This document shows positions 18,547 to 27,452 of a stretch of 64,000 bases of DNA, piece by piece (positions within the stretch are counted from its first letter, which is position 1; the number at the start of each line of letters is the position of its first letter). The stretch spans positions 19,900 to 83,899 of the forward strand of contig CACNLM010000007.1 of assembly GCA_902621305.1 (NCBI GenBank), read 5' to 3'. The stretch comes from an uncultured Alphaproteobacteria bacterium. GTDB lineage: Bacteria > Pseudomonadota > Alphaproteobacteria > HIMB59 > GCA-002718135. The position numbers and the translations under genes are program-made. Under the pieces are notes generated by a model. That model searched no databases and was not told where the DNA came from. It saw only the letters and a program-made list of their open reading frames with translations.

Positions 18547-19836
18547 TTAAAATGCCTCACTATAAATTGGATATTTTTTACAAAGCTCAATTACATCCTT
18601 TCTTGTTTTATTAAAAACTACATTTCTCTCATTTTCTCCAAGTAAAAGACTATCTAAAATATCAGCAATCATATTTCCGACTTGTTCAAAATCTTTCTGA
18701 TTAAAACCTCTGGTCGTAGCAGCTGCTGTACCAAATCTAAGTCCACTAGTTATTTTTGGTGGATTAGGATCATATGGAATTGCATTTTTGTTACATGCCA
18801 ATCCAACTTCTTCTAAAATTTTTTCAGCTTTATCACCAGTTAAACCTTTTGGTGTCAAGTCTAACCAAACTATATGTGAATCTGTGCCTCCTGTAACAAT
18901 TCTAAATCCTCTATCAACTAAAGTTTTTGCCATAATTTTAGCACTAGCAATTACATTTTTAATATATTCTTCGAATTCAGGTTTGAGTGCTTCGCCAAAG
19001 CAAACAGCTCTAGCTGCAATTACATGCATTAATGGACCACCTTGTAATCCTGGGAAAACAGCAGAATTAATTTTTTTATATAAATCCTCATGATTAGTTA
19101 AAATCATTGCACTTCTTGCACCTCTTAAAGTTTTGTGAGTAGTTGAAGTTACTACATGTGCATGCTCAATTGGATTTGGATATTGTTTACCAGCAACCAA
19201 ACCAGAATAATGAGCCATATCAACTAAAAAATATGCTCCTACTTTATCAGCTATTTCTCTAAATTTTTTCCAATCTATTGTTCTAGGATAAGCGGATGCT
19301 CCCGCTATTATCATTTTTGGTTTATGCTCTAAAGCTAAAGCTTCAACTTCATCATAATCAATTAAATCTTTATCATTGCCTTCTTTTTTTACACCGTATT
19401 GTACAGCATTAAACCATTTTCCAGATAGATTAGGTTTTGCTCCATGAGTTAAGTGACCACCTGATGCAAGTGACATACCTAAAATAGTATCATGCGGTTG
19501 AAGTAATGCTAGAAAGACCGCTTGGTTTGCCTGTGCTCCACTATGCGGTTGTAGATTTGCAAATTTACAATTAAAAAGTTTTTTAACTCTTTCTAAAGCA
19601 ATCTCTTCAGCTTGATCAACAAATTCACACCCACCATAATATCGTTTACCAGGATACCCTTCTGCATATTTATTTGTCATAACAGAACCTTGAGCATTTA
19701 AAATTGATCTTGATGCAATGTTTTCAGATGCAATCAATTCTATTTGGTTTTGCTGTCTTTCTAATTCACGGCTTAAAGTTCCGTAAACCTCTGGGTCTGC
19801 TTCTTTAATTCCTTTAGTAAACAAATCTGAAATCAT
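18547..19836 (-). CDS. glyA: Serine hydroxymethyltransferase
   Basis: GlyA interconverts serine and glycine with tetrahydrofolate and supplies one-carbon units. The 429-residue protein has the PLP lysine K235 in [21 protein letters not shown] and [11 protein letters not shown] are also present. Length is standard. The start overlaps rpiB by 4 bp. No glycine riboswitch fold was seen near it, and the gene is internal to the operon. Confidence 0.97.
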   Translation of the reverse strand: MISDLFTKGIKEADPEVYGTLSRELERQQNQIELIASENIASRSILNAQGSVMTNKYAEGYPGKRYYGGCEFVDQAEEIALERVKKLFNCKFANLQPHSGAQANQAVFLALLQPHDTILGMSLASGGHLTHGAKPNLSGKWFNAVQYGVKKEGNDKDLIDYDEVEALALEHKPKMIIAGASAYPRTIDWKKFREIADKVGAYFLVDMAHYSGLVAGKQYPNPIEHAHVVTSTTHKTLRGARSAMILTNHEDLYKKINSAVFPGLQGGPLMHVIAARAVCFGEALKPEFEEYIKNVIASAKIMAKTLVDRGFRIVTGGTDSHIVWLDLTPKGLTGDKAEKILEEVGLACNKNAIPYDPNPPKITSGLRFGTAAATTRGFNQKDFEQVGNMIADILDSLLLGENERNVVFNKTRKDVIELCKKYPIYSEAF

Positions 19837-20252
19837 AATTTTTTAATCCTTCTTTTGTGTCGTCCTGACTCAAACTTTGTAGAAAGAAAAGCCTGAACAC
19901 TTTTTTTTGCCTCGCTAGTATTTATAAATCTACCTGGTAAAACTAGTACATTAGCATCATTGTGCTTTCTTATCAATCTTGCTATTTTTGAATTATTAGC
20001 AAGACCAGCCCTTATTCCTTTTTTTCTATTAGCTGCAATACTCATACCAACACCAGTTCCACAGATTAGAATACCAACATTTTTCTTATTCTTAAGAACC
20101 TCTCTAGTTAATTTGTGTGCAAAATCAGGATAGTCAACACTCTCATCTGTCTTTGTCCCTAAATCATTAATTTTTGGAAAATTCTTTAACAATTTGGTTT
20201 TGAGATCAAATCCAGCATGGTCTGAGGCAATGTATATATTCTTATTTTGCAT
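19833..20252 (-). CDS. rpiB: Ribose-5-phosphate isomerase B
   Basis: RpiB interconverts ribose-5-phosphate and ribulose-5-phosphate. The 139-residue protein opens [13 protein letters not shown] (D11, H12). The catalytic cysteine is C64 in [20 protein letters not shown], and [13 protein letters not shown] follows. The adjacent glyA is the usual partner. It begins the long minus-strand run that ends at hppA and is divergent from gcdH across 51 bp. Confidence 0.94.
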   Translation of the reverse strand: MQNKNIYIASDHAGFDLKTKLLKNFPKINDLGTKTDESVDYPDFAHKLTREVLKNKKNVGILICGTGVGMSIAANRKKGIRAGLANNSKIARLIRKHNDANVLVLPGRFINTSEAKKSVQAFLSTKFESGRHKRRIKKL

Positions 20253-20303
20253 AATAATTTTTGTGGTTATTTACATTAAAATGATGATATTGGCTAATAT
20301 TGT

Positions 20304-21479
20304 ATGAAAGAAAATAATTGGTTTGATCCATTTTATATTCAAAGTCATTTAAGTGAAGAAGAAAGTAATATTCAGAAAAATGTTAGGGATTTTTGTAATA
20401 ATGAACTCAAACCTAGAGTAGTTGAAAGCAATAGAAAAAATGAATTTGATCAAGACCTCTATCCAAAATTTGGATCACTTGGAGTTTTAGGGCAAACAGT
20501 TAAAACACACGGTGGTTCTGGTACATCAAATTTAGCATATGGACTTGTAGCATATGAATTTGAAAAAATAGATAGCAGCTACAGATCTTCAATTTCTGTT
20601 CAATCTTCACTGGTAATACATCCAATTAATGAATTTGGATCTCAGGAACAAAAAGATAAATACCTTCCTCCATTAATTAAAGGAGAAAAAATTGGTTGCT
20701 TTGGTTTGACAGAAAGCGAAGCTGGCTCTGATCCTACTTCGATGAAAACTTCATTTAAAAAAACTAAAGATGGATATATTATAAATGGATCTAAAAACTG
20801 GATTACGAATGCTCCAATTGCTGACATTTTTATTATTTGGGCTATTGAAGAAAACAAAGACCATAAAAGTATAAAAGGTTTTATAATTGAAAAAAATACT
20901 GAAGGATTAAATACTTCAACAATAGAAAATAAAACAAGCTTAAAAATTAGTCCAACTGGTCAAATAATTTTAAACAATGTTTTTGTTCCAAATAATTTGT
21001 GTTTGGAAAATACCGAAGGATGGAAATCAGTTTTCAGTTGTCTCAATAAAGCAAGATTTGGAATTAGCTGGGGTGTATTAGGTTCAGCCTCTGAATGTTG
21101 GTTAATTGCAAAAGACTATGTAGAAAATAGAATTATGTTTAAAAAACCTTTAGCATCAAATCAATTAATTCAAAAAAAATTATCTGAGATGCAAATAGAG
21201 ATAAATTTAGGATTGGCATCATGTATTTTAAGTTCTAAAGCTCTAGATGATGGAAAGGATATCATTAATGCAATTAGTATTTTAAAAAAAAATAACTGTA
21301 AAAAATCTTTAGATATAATTAGAAATGCCCGTGATATGCTTGGTGCAAATGGGCTATTAGAAGAATATCATATCATGAGACATTTGGTTAACTTAGAAAC
21401 AGTTAAAACTTACGAGGGTGCAGAAGATATTCATTCACTTATTTTAGGCAAAAATCAGACAGGAATTTCTAGTTTTTAA
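20304..21479 (+). CDS. gcdH: Glutaryl-CoA dehydrogenase
   Basis: This FAD enzyme oxidises and decarboxylates glutaryl-CoA to crotonyl-CoA in lysine, hydroxylysine and tryptophan breakdown. The 391-residue protein has acyl-CoA dehydrogenase motifs GCFGLTESEAGSDPTSM and GSKNWITNAP. The glutaryl-specific arginine is R94 in DSSYRSSISVQSSL, matching human Arg94. The catalytic base is E371 in KTYEGAEDIHSLILG. These separate it from butyryl- or isovaleryl-CoA dehydrogenases. It stands alone upstream of the TRAP transporter and may be fed by it, but that is inference. Confidence 0.9.
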   Translation: MKENNWFDPFYIQSHLSEEESNIQKNVRDFCNNELKPRVVESNRKNEFDQDLYPKFGSLGVLGQTVKTHGGSGTSNLAYGLVAYEFEKIDSSYRSSISVQSSLVIHPINEFGSQEQKDKYLPPLIKGEKIGCFGLTESEAGSDPTSMKTSFKKTKDGYIINGSKNWITNAPIADIFIIWAIEENKDHKSIKGFIIEKNTEGLNTSTIENKTSLKISPTGQIILNNVFVPNNLCLENTEGWKSVFSCLNKARFGISWGVLGSASECWLIAKDYVENRIMFKKPLASNQLIQKKLSEMQIEINLGLASCILSSKALDDGKDIINAISILKKNNCKKSLDIIRNARDMLGANGLLEEYHIMRHLVNLETVKTYEGAEDIHSLILGKNQTGISSF

Positions 21480-21509
21480 TAATTTTTTTATTATTTATAT
21501 TATTTGAAA

Positions 21510-21536
21510 TTGATAGATTTTCTATTTTTGTATAAT
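21510..21536 (+). promoter_or_regulatory. Candidate promoter for dctP
   Basis: TTGATA (21510-21515) and a consensus TATAAT (21531-21536) are separated by 15 bp, slightly short. They lie 47 bp upstream of the dctP start. A perfect 20-bp palindrome follows at 21543-21562 and a strong ribosome binding site GGGAGGA at 21574-21580. Confidence 0.5.
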
Positions 21537-21542
21537 TCTATT

Positions 21543-21562
21543 AATAAATTAATTAATTTATT
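21543..21562. repeat. Perfect 20-bp AT palindrome in the dctP leader
   Basis: The sequence reads identically on both strands over 20 bp, built on AATAAATTAA and its complement. It lies between the candidate -10 box and the ribosome binding site, where a repressor could act. All bases are A or T, so chance is possible in this genome. Confidence 0.45.
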
Positions 21563-21583
21563 CATATAATCTCGGGAGGACAT

Positions 21584-22690
21584 ATGAAAAAAAACTTTAA
21601 AAGACGTGACTTCCTTAAAAAGGCAGGAATTGGTGCAGCAGCTGCAACAGCCGTTTCATCTTTTCCAGCTCCAGCTATTGCAGCTGATAGAATAGAAGTC
21701 AACTGCGTTGCTACTTGGGGTAGAGGCTATCCTGGACTAGGTACAGGAGCTGAAGCTGTTTCTCAAAGAATATCAGACTTAAGTGATGGTCGTATTGTTG
21801 TAAATCACTTTGCTGGCGGAGAAAGAGTAGGGCCATTAGATGTATTCACAGAAGTTACATCTGGAAATGCCCAAATGTATAATAGTGCTGACTACTATTG
21901 GATTGGACAACATCCAGGTTGGGGTTTCTTTGCGGCAGTTCCTTTTGGAATGATAGCAACTGAAATCAACGGATGGATACGACATGGTGGCGGACAAGAA
22001 CTTTGGGATGAACTTGGTGATGAATTTGGTTTGAAAAACTTTATGGCTGGAAACTCTGGTGTTCAAATGGGTGGATGGTTTAATAAAGAAATTAATTCTC
22101 CAGATGATTTCAAAGGTCTTAAAATGAGAATTCCTGGATTAGGTGGAATGATGATGTCTAAACTTGGTTTATCTGTTGTAGGTGTGCCAGGTGGACAAAT
22201 ATATGAAAACTTGATCAATGGAACAATCGATGCAACAGAATGGGTAGGACCATGGAATGATGAAAGATCAAGATTCTATGAAGCCGCAAAGTATTATTAC
22301 TGGCCTGGATGTCATGAACCAGGAACATTAATAACACTAGGTTGTAATAAATCTTGGTTAACAAGTTTAAGCAAAACAGATCAAATGATTATTGAGCATG
22401 CTTCAACAGTTCAAAACGAAAGAATGTTGACTGAATATAATGCAAATAATGGAGCTGCATTGCAGAGACTTGTGAATGATCATGGTGTAGAGCTAAGAGA
22501 ATTCAACGAAGATGTTATCGACGCAATGGGTGAAGCAGCAGAACAACTGTATGAAGAACTTGCTGAAGGTAATGAACTAACTGGAAGAATTCTTGCAAGC
22601 TTTAGAAAATCAAGAAGTGAAATAAGTGGTTGGCTAGAAAAAGCTGACTCAGCTTTCTTTACTCAAAGAAATAGAGTACTTGAAGGTTAA
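21584..22690 (+). CDS. dctP: TRAP transporter substrate-binding protein, TakP-like (2-oxo acid family)
   Basis: This periplasmic receptor delivers a carboxylate to the DctQM permease. The 368-residue protein carries a twin-arginine signal (KRRDFLKK, residues 6-13) and a cleavage region near AIAAD. The motifs GVQMGGWF (Q161), KMRIPG (R182) and DATEWVGP (E219, W220) correspond to the carboxylate and sodium ligands of Rhodobacter TakP. A 2-oxo acid such as pyruvate, or another monocarboxylate, is therefore a likely ligand. It has a strong GGGAGGA site close to the ATG. A terminator right after the gene suggests it is made in excess over the permease. Confidence 0.92.
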   Translation: MKKNFKRRDFLKKAGIGAAAATAVSSFPAPAIAADRIEVNCVATWGRGYPGLGTGAEAVSQRISDLSDGRIVVNHFAGGERVGPLDVFTEVTSGNAQMYNSADYYWIGQHPGWGFFAAVPFGMIATEINGWIRHGGGQELWDELGDEFGLKNFMAGNSGVQMGGWFNKEINSPDDFKGLKMRIPGLGGMMMSKLGLSVVGVPGGQIYENLINGTIDATEWVGPWNDERSRFYEAAKYYYWPGCHEPGTLITLGCNKSWLTSLSKTDQMIIEHASTVQNERMLTEYNANNGAALQRLVNDHGVELREFNEDVIDAMGEAAEQLYEELAEGNELTGRILASFRKSRSEISGWLEKADSAFFTQRNRVLEG

Positions 22691-22702
22691 ATTTTAAATT
22701 AT

Positions 22703-22730
22703 GTGGGGAGTTTCCTCCCCACTTTTTTTT
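22703..22730 (+). terminator. Intrinsic terminator/attenuator between dctP and dctQ
   Basis: A perfect 8-bp stem GTGGGGAG / CTCCCCAC (22703-22710 and 22715-22722) with a TTTC loop is followed directly by eight Ts (22723-22730). The next base starts the ATG of dctQ. The hairpin is exceptionally GC-rich for this genome. It should stabilise the dctP mRNA end and let only part of transcription pass to dctQM. Confidence 0.9.
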
Positions 22731-23651
22731 ATGAATATTTCAAATATTTCTAAATTTTTTTCAATTGGTTTAATCTTAATAGTATTTGCATTTATAGTTA
22801 ATAATTATTTAACTTTCGCAGGTGATTGGCCTGGAGCGTTTACAATATATAATTCAGCAAATATATATTCATCGTTTCAATTTTTTCTTTATGTATTAGC
22901 AATTATTTTTCCATTAATATTTATTTATTATAATAAAAAACTGGATAATTTGACTCTTGCCAATAACCTTGAAAGAGTTAATGATTTTATAATTAGATTT
23001 GGTTTTTGGTCAGTATTAATAATAGGAATAATTGACGCCATAATTTCTTTTCTAATAATTGAAGGTTTCCTTGAACAAATGATCGGAAAAAGTTGGAACA
23101 TAAAATTTTCAAATAATTCTTTTCGAGCCCCATATGTTCATTTTCCTCTATTATTTGTATCATTAATTTTTGCATATTACTTCAGAGCTCTCAATTTCTA
23201 CTGGTTAGCATTTCTTGTTGTAATTGCAGAATTTCAAATTGTTATTTTAAGATTTGTTTTTTCATATGAACAAACTTTAATGAGCGATCTTGTGAGATTT
23301 TGGTATGGAAGCTTATTTTTATTTGGAAGTTATTATACTTTAATTAAAGATGGCCACGTTAGAGTTGATGTTTTGTATACTAATTTTAGTGAAAAAAATA
23401 AAGCAAGAGTAAATCTTTTTGGAAGTTTATTACTGGGTATTCCACTTTGCTTAACTGTATTCTTTCTTGGGATGTATTGTAAACAATGTGTTTTAAATCA
23501 ACCAATAATGAATTTTGAAACATCTCAAAGTACCCAAGGAATGAATATCAAATATTTAATGGCGGGTTTTTTAATAATATTTGCTCTTACAATGCTGATA
23601 CAATTTATAATTTATTCATTAAGAAGTTTAGAAGTAATTAGAAAGAATTAA
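22731..23651 (+). CDS. dctQ: TRAP transporter small permease subunit (DctQ), long form
   Basis: DctQ pairs with DctM in the inner membrane. I choose the ATG at 22731; a start at 22701 would translate the terminator stem as 10 extra residues. The resulting 306 residues are long for DctQ (usually 160-220). The canonical DctQ part, with FWYGSLFLFGSYYTLIKDGHVRVDVLY, begins only near residue 190. It is preceded by about 170 residues with three or four extra membrane segments. There is no Shine-Dalgarno sequence because the T-run of the terminator abuts the ATG. DctM follows after 2 bp. Confidence 0.85.
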   Translation: MNISNISKFFSIGLILIVFAFIVNNYLTFAGDWPGAFTIYNSANIYSSFQFFLYVLAIIFPLIFIYYNKKLDNLTLANNLERVNDFIIRFGFWSVLIIGIIDAIISFLIIEGFLEQMIGKSWNIKFSNNSFRAPYVHFPLLFVSLIFAYYFRALNFYWLAFLVVIAEFQIVILRFVFSYEQTLMSDLVRFWYGSLFLFGSYYTLIKDGHVRVDVLYTNFSEKNKARVNLFGSLLLGIPLCLTVFFLGMYCKQCVLNQPIMNFETSQSTQGMNIKYLMAGFLIIFALTMLIQFIIYSLRSLEVIRKN

Positions 23652-23653
23652 TA

Positions 23654-26296
23654 ATGGAATTATTTTTTCTTTTTTTATTAATATTTTTAATGGCATTTGC
23701 ACTTGCTTCTGGATATCCATTAGCTTTTGCTCTTCCTGGTTCAGCTATTATATCAATATTTTTAGCTGGTTTAGCAGGATATTTAATTGAAGGTAATCCA
23801 AACGAATATTTTATATCTGATGGTCCTTTTCAATGGCTTAATGCAGGAATAACAAATTTCCGAGGAGTATATTGGGAGGTAGAAAGAGATACATTGATAG
23901 CAATACCTCTTTTTATTTTTATGGGAATAATGCTTGAAAAATCAAAAATTGCAGAAGATCTATTGATAAGTATGGGGCAATTATTTGGACCTATTCCGGG
24001 TGGATTAGGTATTTCTGTAATATTTGTTGGTGCATTATTAGCTGCTACGACAGGCATTGTAGGGGCTACGGTAGTTGCGATGGGTTTAATTTCTTTACCA
24101 GCGATGATGAAAAATAATTATAATAAATCACTTGCGTCTGGAATTGTTTGTTCTTCTGGTACACTTGGTCAAATAATTCCACCTTCAATTGTCCTTATTA
24201 TTTTGTCAGATCAATTGGCATCTGCTTCAGATGCAGCAGATAATATGAGAATAGAAAATTATAAAAACGTAACTGGCTCTACAAATATACCGAGTCAATT
24301 TAGTGTAGATTCAGTCAGTGCTGGGAATATGTTTTTAGGAGCTTTCTTACCAGGGTTAGTTCTTGTTGGTCTATACATGTTATATGTTTTACTAATTGGA
24401 ATATTTAAAAAAGAAGCGGTACCTCCAGTAGAATATGAAGGAAATTATGACAGAGATTTCTTTAGGAGAGTTTTTCTTTCGCTTGTCCCACCATTAGCAT
24501 TAATTTTTGTAGTTTTAGGCTCAATATTACTTGGTATAGCAACAGTAAATCAAGCAGGTGCCATAGGTGCTGTTGGTGCAGGTGTGATGGGTGGTTATAG
24601 ATTGTATGATAAAAAAAATAAATATACACCAGCTTTAATAACTATAATTTCATTAATAGTAATAACCTTTATTGTAATAAATTTTCAACTTAATGTTAAA
24701 AATATTTCATCAACATCAGAAGTGGTGGCTTTAGTAATTGCAATATTTGCAGTTATATTTTTACTTGTTGGTGTTGTTTGGAGTTTTTGGAGAACATTTA
24801 AAATAAATAATGTTTTAAAAAACGTAATGATTGAAACAAGTTTAACTACTTCAATGGTTTTTATAATTCTGATTGGGGCTGCAATGTTAACAGCAGCTTT
24901 TAGAGGTTTTGGAGGTGAAGAAATAGTTAAGGATTTTCTAACTAGTCTTCCTGGAGGTTTTTGGACACAATTTATAGTTGTAATGGCAGTTATATTTATA
25001 CTAGGTTTTTTTTTAGATTTCATAGAAATTGCTATTGTTGTTGTTCCTATAGTTGCACCGATACTATTAGCTGAAACATCAGCAAATGTTACTGCAGTTT
25101 GGTTGGGTGTAATGATTGGTGTAAATATGCAAACTTCATTTTTAACTCCACCATTTGGATTTTCACTATTTTATCTAAGAGGGGTAGCACCAAAATCAAT
25201 AAAAACGACTGAAATTTGGAAAGGTGCAAGCGTGTTTATAGTACTTCAATTAGTTGGTTTAGGTGTAGTTGGATATTTTCCACAATTAGTAAATTATTTA
25301 CCTCTTAGATCTTATTATTCATCAGAAGTTTCTCCTCCTCCAATTAATCCTAAACTTCAAGAATGTTTAATAGATTATTCTTATAATAAATATGAAGAAA
25401 ATTTTTCTGAATCAATATTAATTACAAATAACCTAATGACTACCAATATTGATTTTTTACCAGAGAAACAAAATAAAAATTTTACTAATATGCTTAATAA
25501 CATCAATGATTCAAAGAATTTGATAGAAGAAGTAAAATTATCACGTAAAAATTTTAATGATTACTCAATTAATTATAAGCCACTTCACACAAAAGTAAGG
25601 AATATTGAAAAAAATATTTATAAGAAATTGACAAAGATAGAAAAAATTAAAAAAGAAATTAGACTTGAAACTGAACTTAATGAAATTCAAAAGTTTGAAG
25701 AGGAAATTTTTGAATTAGAAAATGAAATTGAGAGTATAAAAATGACAATTCCATCAAATTGGAAAGAGGAAAATGATAATTTCAAAACAATATTAGATAA
25801 TTTTAAGAAAAAGAAACTTAGTTATAATAAATCAGTAGATAACTCATTTAATGATTTACAAAAATTTATCAAAATTTTTCAAAATGCTGATGAATTTTCA
25901 AAATTAGAAATTAATTTTAATGAGTTATTAAATAATATTAATGAAGAGAGAGATGGAATTGAAGAAATAATTAAAAATTTTGAGAGATTATTTAATTCTT
26001 TTACTGACACTTCAAACATTACAAAACCAATCAAAAAAGCAAGAAAATTGTTGAAAAAAAATTACAATAAGAAAACAGAAGCATTAGTTTTAATTAATGA
26101 AGCAAAAAAAATATACAATTTTGAAAAAAATTGGAGATTGGATGGTAATAAAATTATCTTAAGTGATTTAATTAAATTATCTGAAACTGGTACTGAGACT
26201 TTTGGATTAAGAAAACAAGAGAAACTTAATAAAGAGCAAGCTATTTATTTAGCTTCATGTAAATCTGTACATGAAGATATTTCTTTATATTTTTAG
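23654..26296 (+). CDS. dctM: TRAP transporter large permease subunit (DctM) with C-terminal coiled-coil extension
   Basis: DctM is the sodium-driven transport channel. Residues 1 to about 555 form the multi-helix permease with PGGLGISVIFVGALLAATTG, SSGTLGQIIPPSIVLIIL, the FFLDFIEIAIVVVP segment and MQTSFLTPPFGFSLFYLRG. A further ~320 residues (about 560-880) are hydrophilic, Lys/Glu/Asn-rich and heptad-like. The strongest coiled-coil character is around 640-735 (KIEKIKKEI ... FEEEIFELENEIESIK). Typical DctM proteins have about 425-620 residues, so this tail is unusual. Its function is unknown. It overlaps the convergent methyltransferase gene by 4 bp. Confidence 0.9.
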   Translation: MELFFLFLLIFLMAFALASGYPLAFALPGSAIISIFLAGLAGYLIEGNPNEYFISDGPFQWLNAGITNFRGVYWEVERDTLIAIPLFIFMGIMLEKSKIAEDLLISMGQLFGPIPGGLGISVIFVGALLAATTGIVGATVVAMGLISLPAMMKNNYNKSLASGIVCSSGTLGQIIPPSIVLIILSDQLASASDAADNMRIENYKNVTGSTNIPSQFSVDSVSAGNMFLGAFLPGLVLVGLYMLYVLLIGIFKKEAVPPVEYEGNYDRDFFRRVFLSLVPPLALIFVVLGSILLGIATVNQAGAIGAVGAGVMGGYRLYDKKNKYTPALITIISLIVITFIVINFQLNVKNISSTSEVVALVIAIFAVIFLLVGVVWSFWRTFKINNVLKNVMIETSLTTSMVFIILIGAAMLTAAFRGFGGEEIVKDFLTSLPGGFWTQFIVVMAVIFILGFFLDFIEIAIVVVPIVAPILLAETSANVTAVWLGVMIGVNMQTSFLTPPFGFSLFYLRGVAPKSIKTTEIWKGASVFIVLQLVGLGVVGYFPQLVNYLPLRSYYSSEVSPPPINPKLQECLIDYSYNKYEENFSESILITNNLMTTNIDFLPEKQNKNFTNMLNNINDSKNLIEEVKLSRKNFNDYSINYKPLHTKVRNIEKNIYKKLTKIEKIKKEIRLETELNEIQKFEEEIFELENEIESIKMTIPSNWKEENDNFKTILDNFKKKKLSYNKSVDNSFNDLQKFIKIFQNADEFSKLEINFNELLNNINEERDGIEEIIKNFERLFNSFTDTSNITKPIKKARKLLKKNYNKKTEALVLINEAKKIYNFEKNWRLDGNKIILSDLIKLSETGTETFGLRKQEKLNKEQAIYLASCKSVHEDISLYF

Positions 26297-27411
26297 TTAA
26301 TTTTTTTTTCTATATCCATTACTATATGAATATAATCCATTGCATGACCTGATGGATTTTCCGTTACTTCCTCAAGATAAGCATTATAAAATTGATCGAC
26401 AATTTGATTTATTTCATTAGGATTTCTTTTTTCTAATGCTGTTTTAAATACAGTTTCTGACCAACTTCTCATTGTTGGTATTAATGTTTCAGCATATTCT
26501 TTTGATGACATAGTAGATTTATTTTTATTATAATGAACTTTAAAAGGGCAATCGGTAAACATAGTTTCGCATTTTTTAAGAATCAACCCAGATTTTGATA
26601 TTTCTGAATTAGGGTCATCAAAAGGTTTTCTAAATTCTTCAACAGTTCTATAATGTTGAGTAAAAGTAGCATTAACAAATTCTTCATTTGTAATAATCCC
26701 TTTTTGCTCTAAATTTTTCCAATGTTTAGTAAAATTATTAAACATGTTATGACCGCCAGTGTTACCTAAATATCGACCCTCTTCATCTATTCCAAAATTT
26801 ATACAAATAAACCTTCCACCTGGAACTAATTCATTTGATCGATTTAATAAAATTGTTTCCCAATCTTTTAGAGCTTGGTTTTTAAATTGTTTTTTTTCTT
26901 TTTCATTTGAGCCTACCATATGAACATGGTTATTTATCAAACATGGTCTTTCTGAAACATAGTGCATTGCAGTCGCAGAGAATCCTAAGGATAAACTATT
27001 ATTAGACATCAATTGTTTATGAAAACCTGTACCACATCCGTGAACGAAAACATTTTCAAATTTATTCTGGTAAGCAAAATTATCATTACCTTGCATTCCT
27101 TGCATCATTCTAAATAAAACTGAAAAGTCATTAGATGCTAAATCAGTATACAACATTTCAATTTCTCTATTATCTCCAGATTTTTTTATTTTTTCAATAA
27201 TATTAAACCACATTTCTTGACTTGTACCACCATCAGCACTGCCAAAATCAGCTATTCTAAGTTTGTCAACTTTAGGAATATTTTTAAAGGCTTCTTCAAT
27301 TAATACTTCCATTTTATCTATAGCATTTTTTGCCCCAACAGTTTTTTGAGAGTAATAACCCTCACCTTTCATTGATAAAACAGATTGTGTATTTAGATTA
27401 GGTTTGTTCAT
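26293..27411 (-). CDS. SABATH-family SAM-dependent carboxyl methyltransferase
   Basis: SABATH enzymes, best known from plants, methylate carboxyl groups of small acids such as salicylate, benzoate and indole-acetate. The 372-residue protein has the order of family motifs. The substrate loop is MKGEGYYSQKT (14-24) and the SAM site is RIADFGSADGGTSQ (52-65). LGFSATAMHYVSERP corresponds to the plant SSYSLMWLS region, and LVPGGRFICINFG follows. It stands alone, facing dctM. The substrate may be an acid handled by the neighbouring transporter, but this is only a guess from position. No signal peptide is visible. Confidence 0.8.
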   Translation of the reverse strand: MNKPNLNTQSVLSMKGEGYYSQKTVGAKNAIDKMEVLIEEAFKNIPKVDKLRIADFGSADGGTSQEMWFNIIEKIKKSGDNREIEMLYTDLASNDFSVLFRMMQGMQGNDNFAYQNKFENVFVHGCGTGFHKQLMSNNSLSLGFSATAMHYVSERPCLINNHVHMVGSNEKEKKQFKNQALKDWETILLNRSNELVPGGRFICINFGIDEEGRYLGNTGGHNMFNNFTKHWKNLEQKGIITNEEFVNATFTQHYRTVEEFRKPFDDPNSEISKSGLILKKCETMFTDCPFKVHYNKNKSTMSSKEYAETLIPTMRSWSETVFKTALEKRNPNEINQIVDQFYNAYLEEVTENPSGHAMDYIHIVMDIEKKIN

Positions 27412-27452
27412 GTAATAATTTTAAACCTATTGAATTATAATAAAAGTATTTA

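Noticed and set aside
22701..22730. Ten extra N-terminal codons for dctQ starting at 22701
   Set aside because: They translate the terminator stem and T-run; the ATG at 22731 gives a normal membrane-protein start.
24685..25023. Antisense frames opposite dctM, hppA, glyA, parC and gatA
   Set aside because: They mirror strongly conserved coding regions and have no protein-like features of their own.
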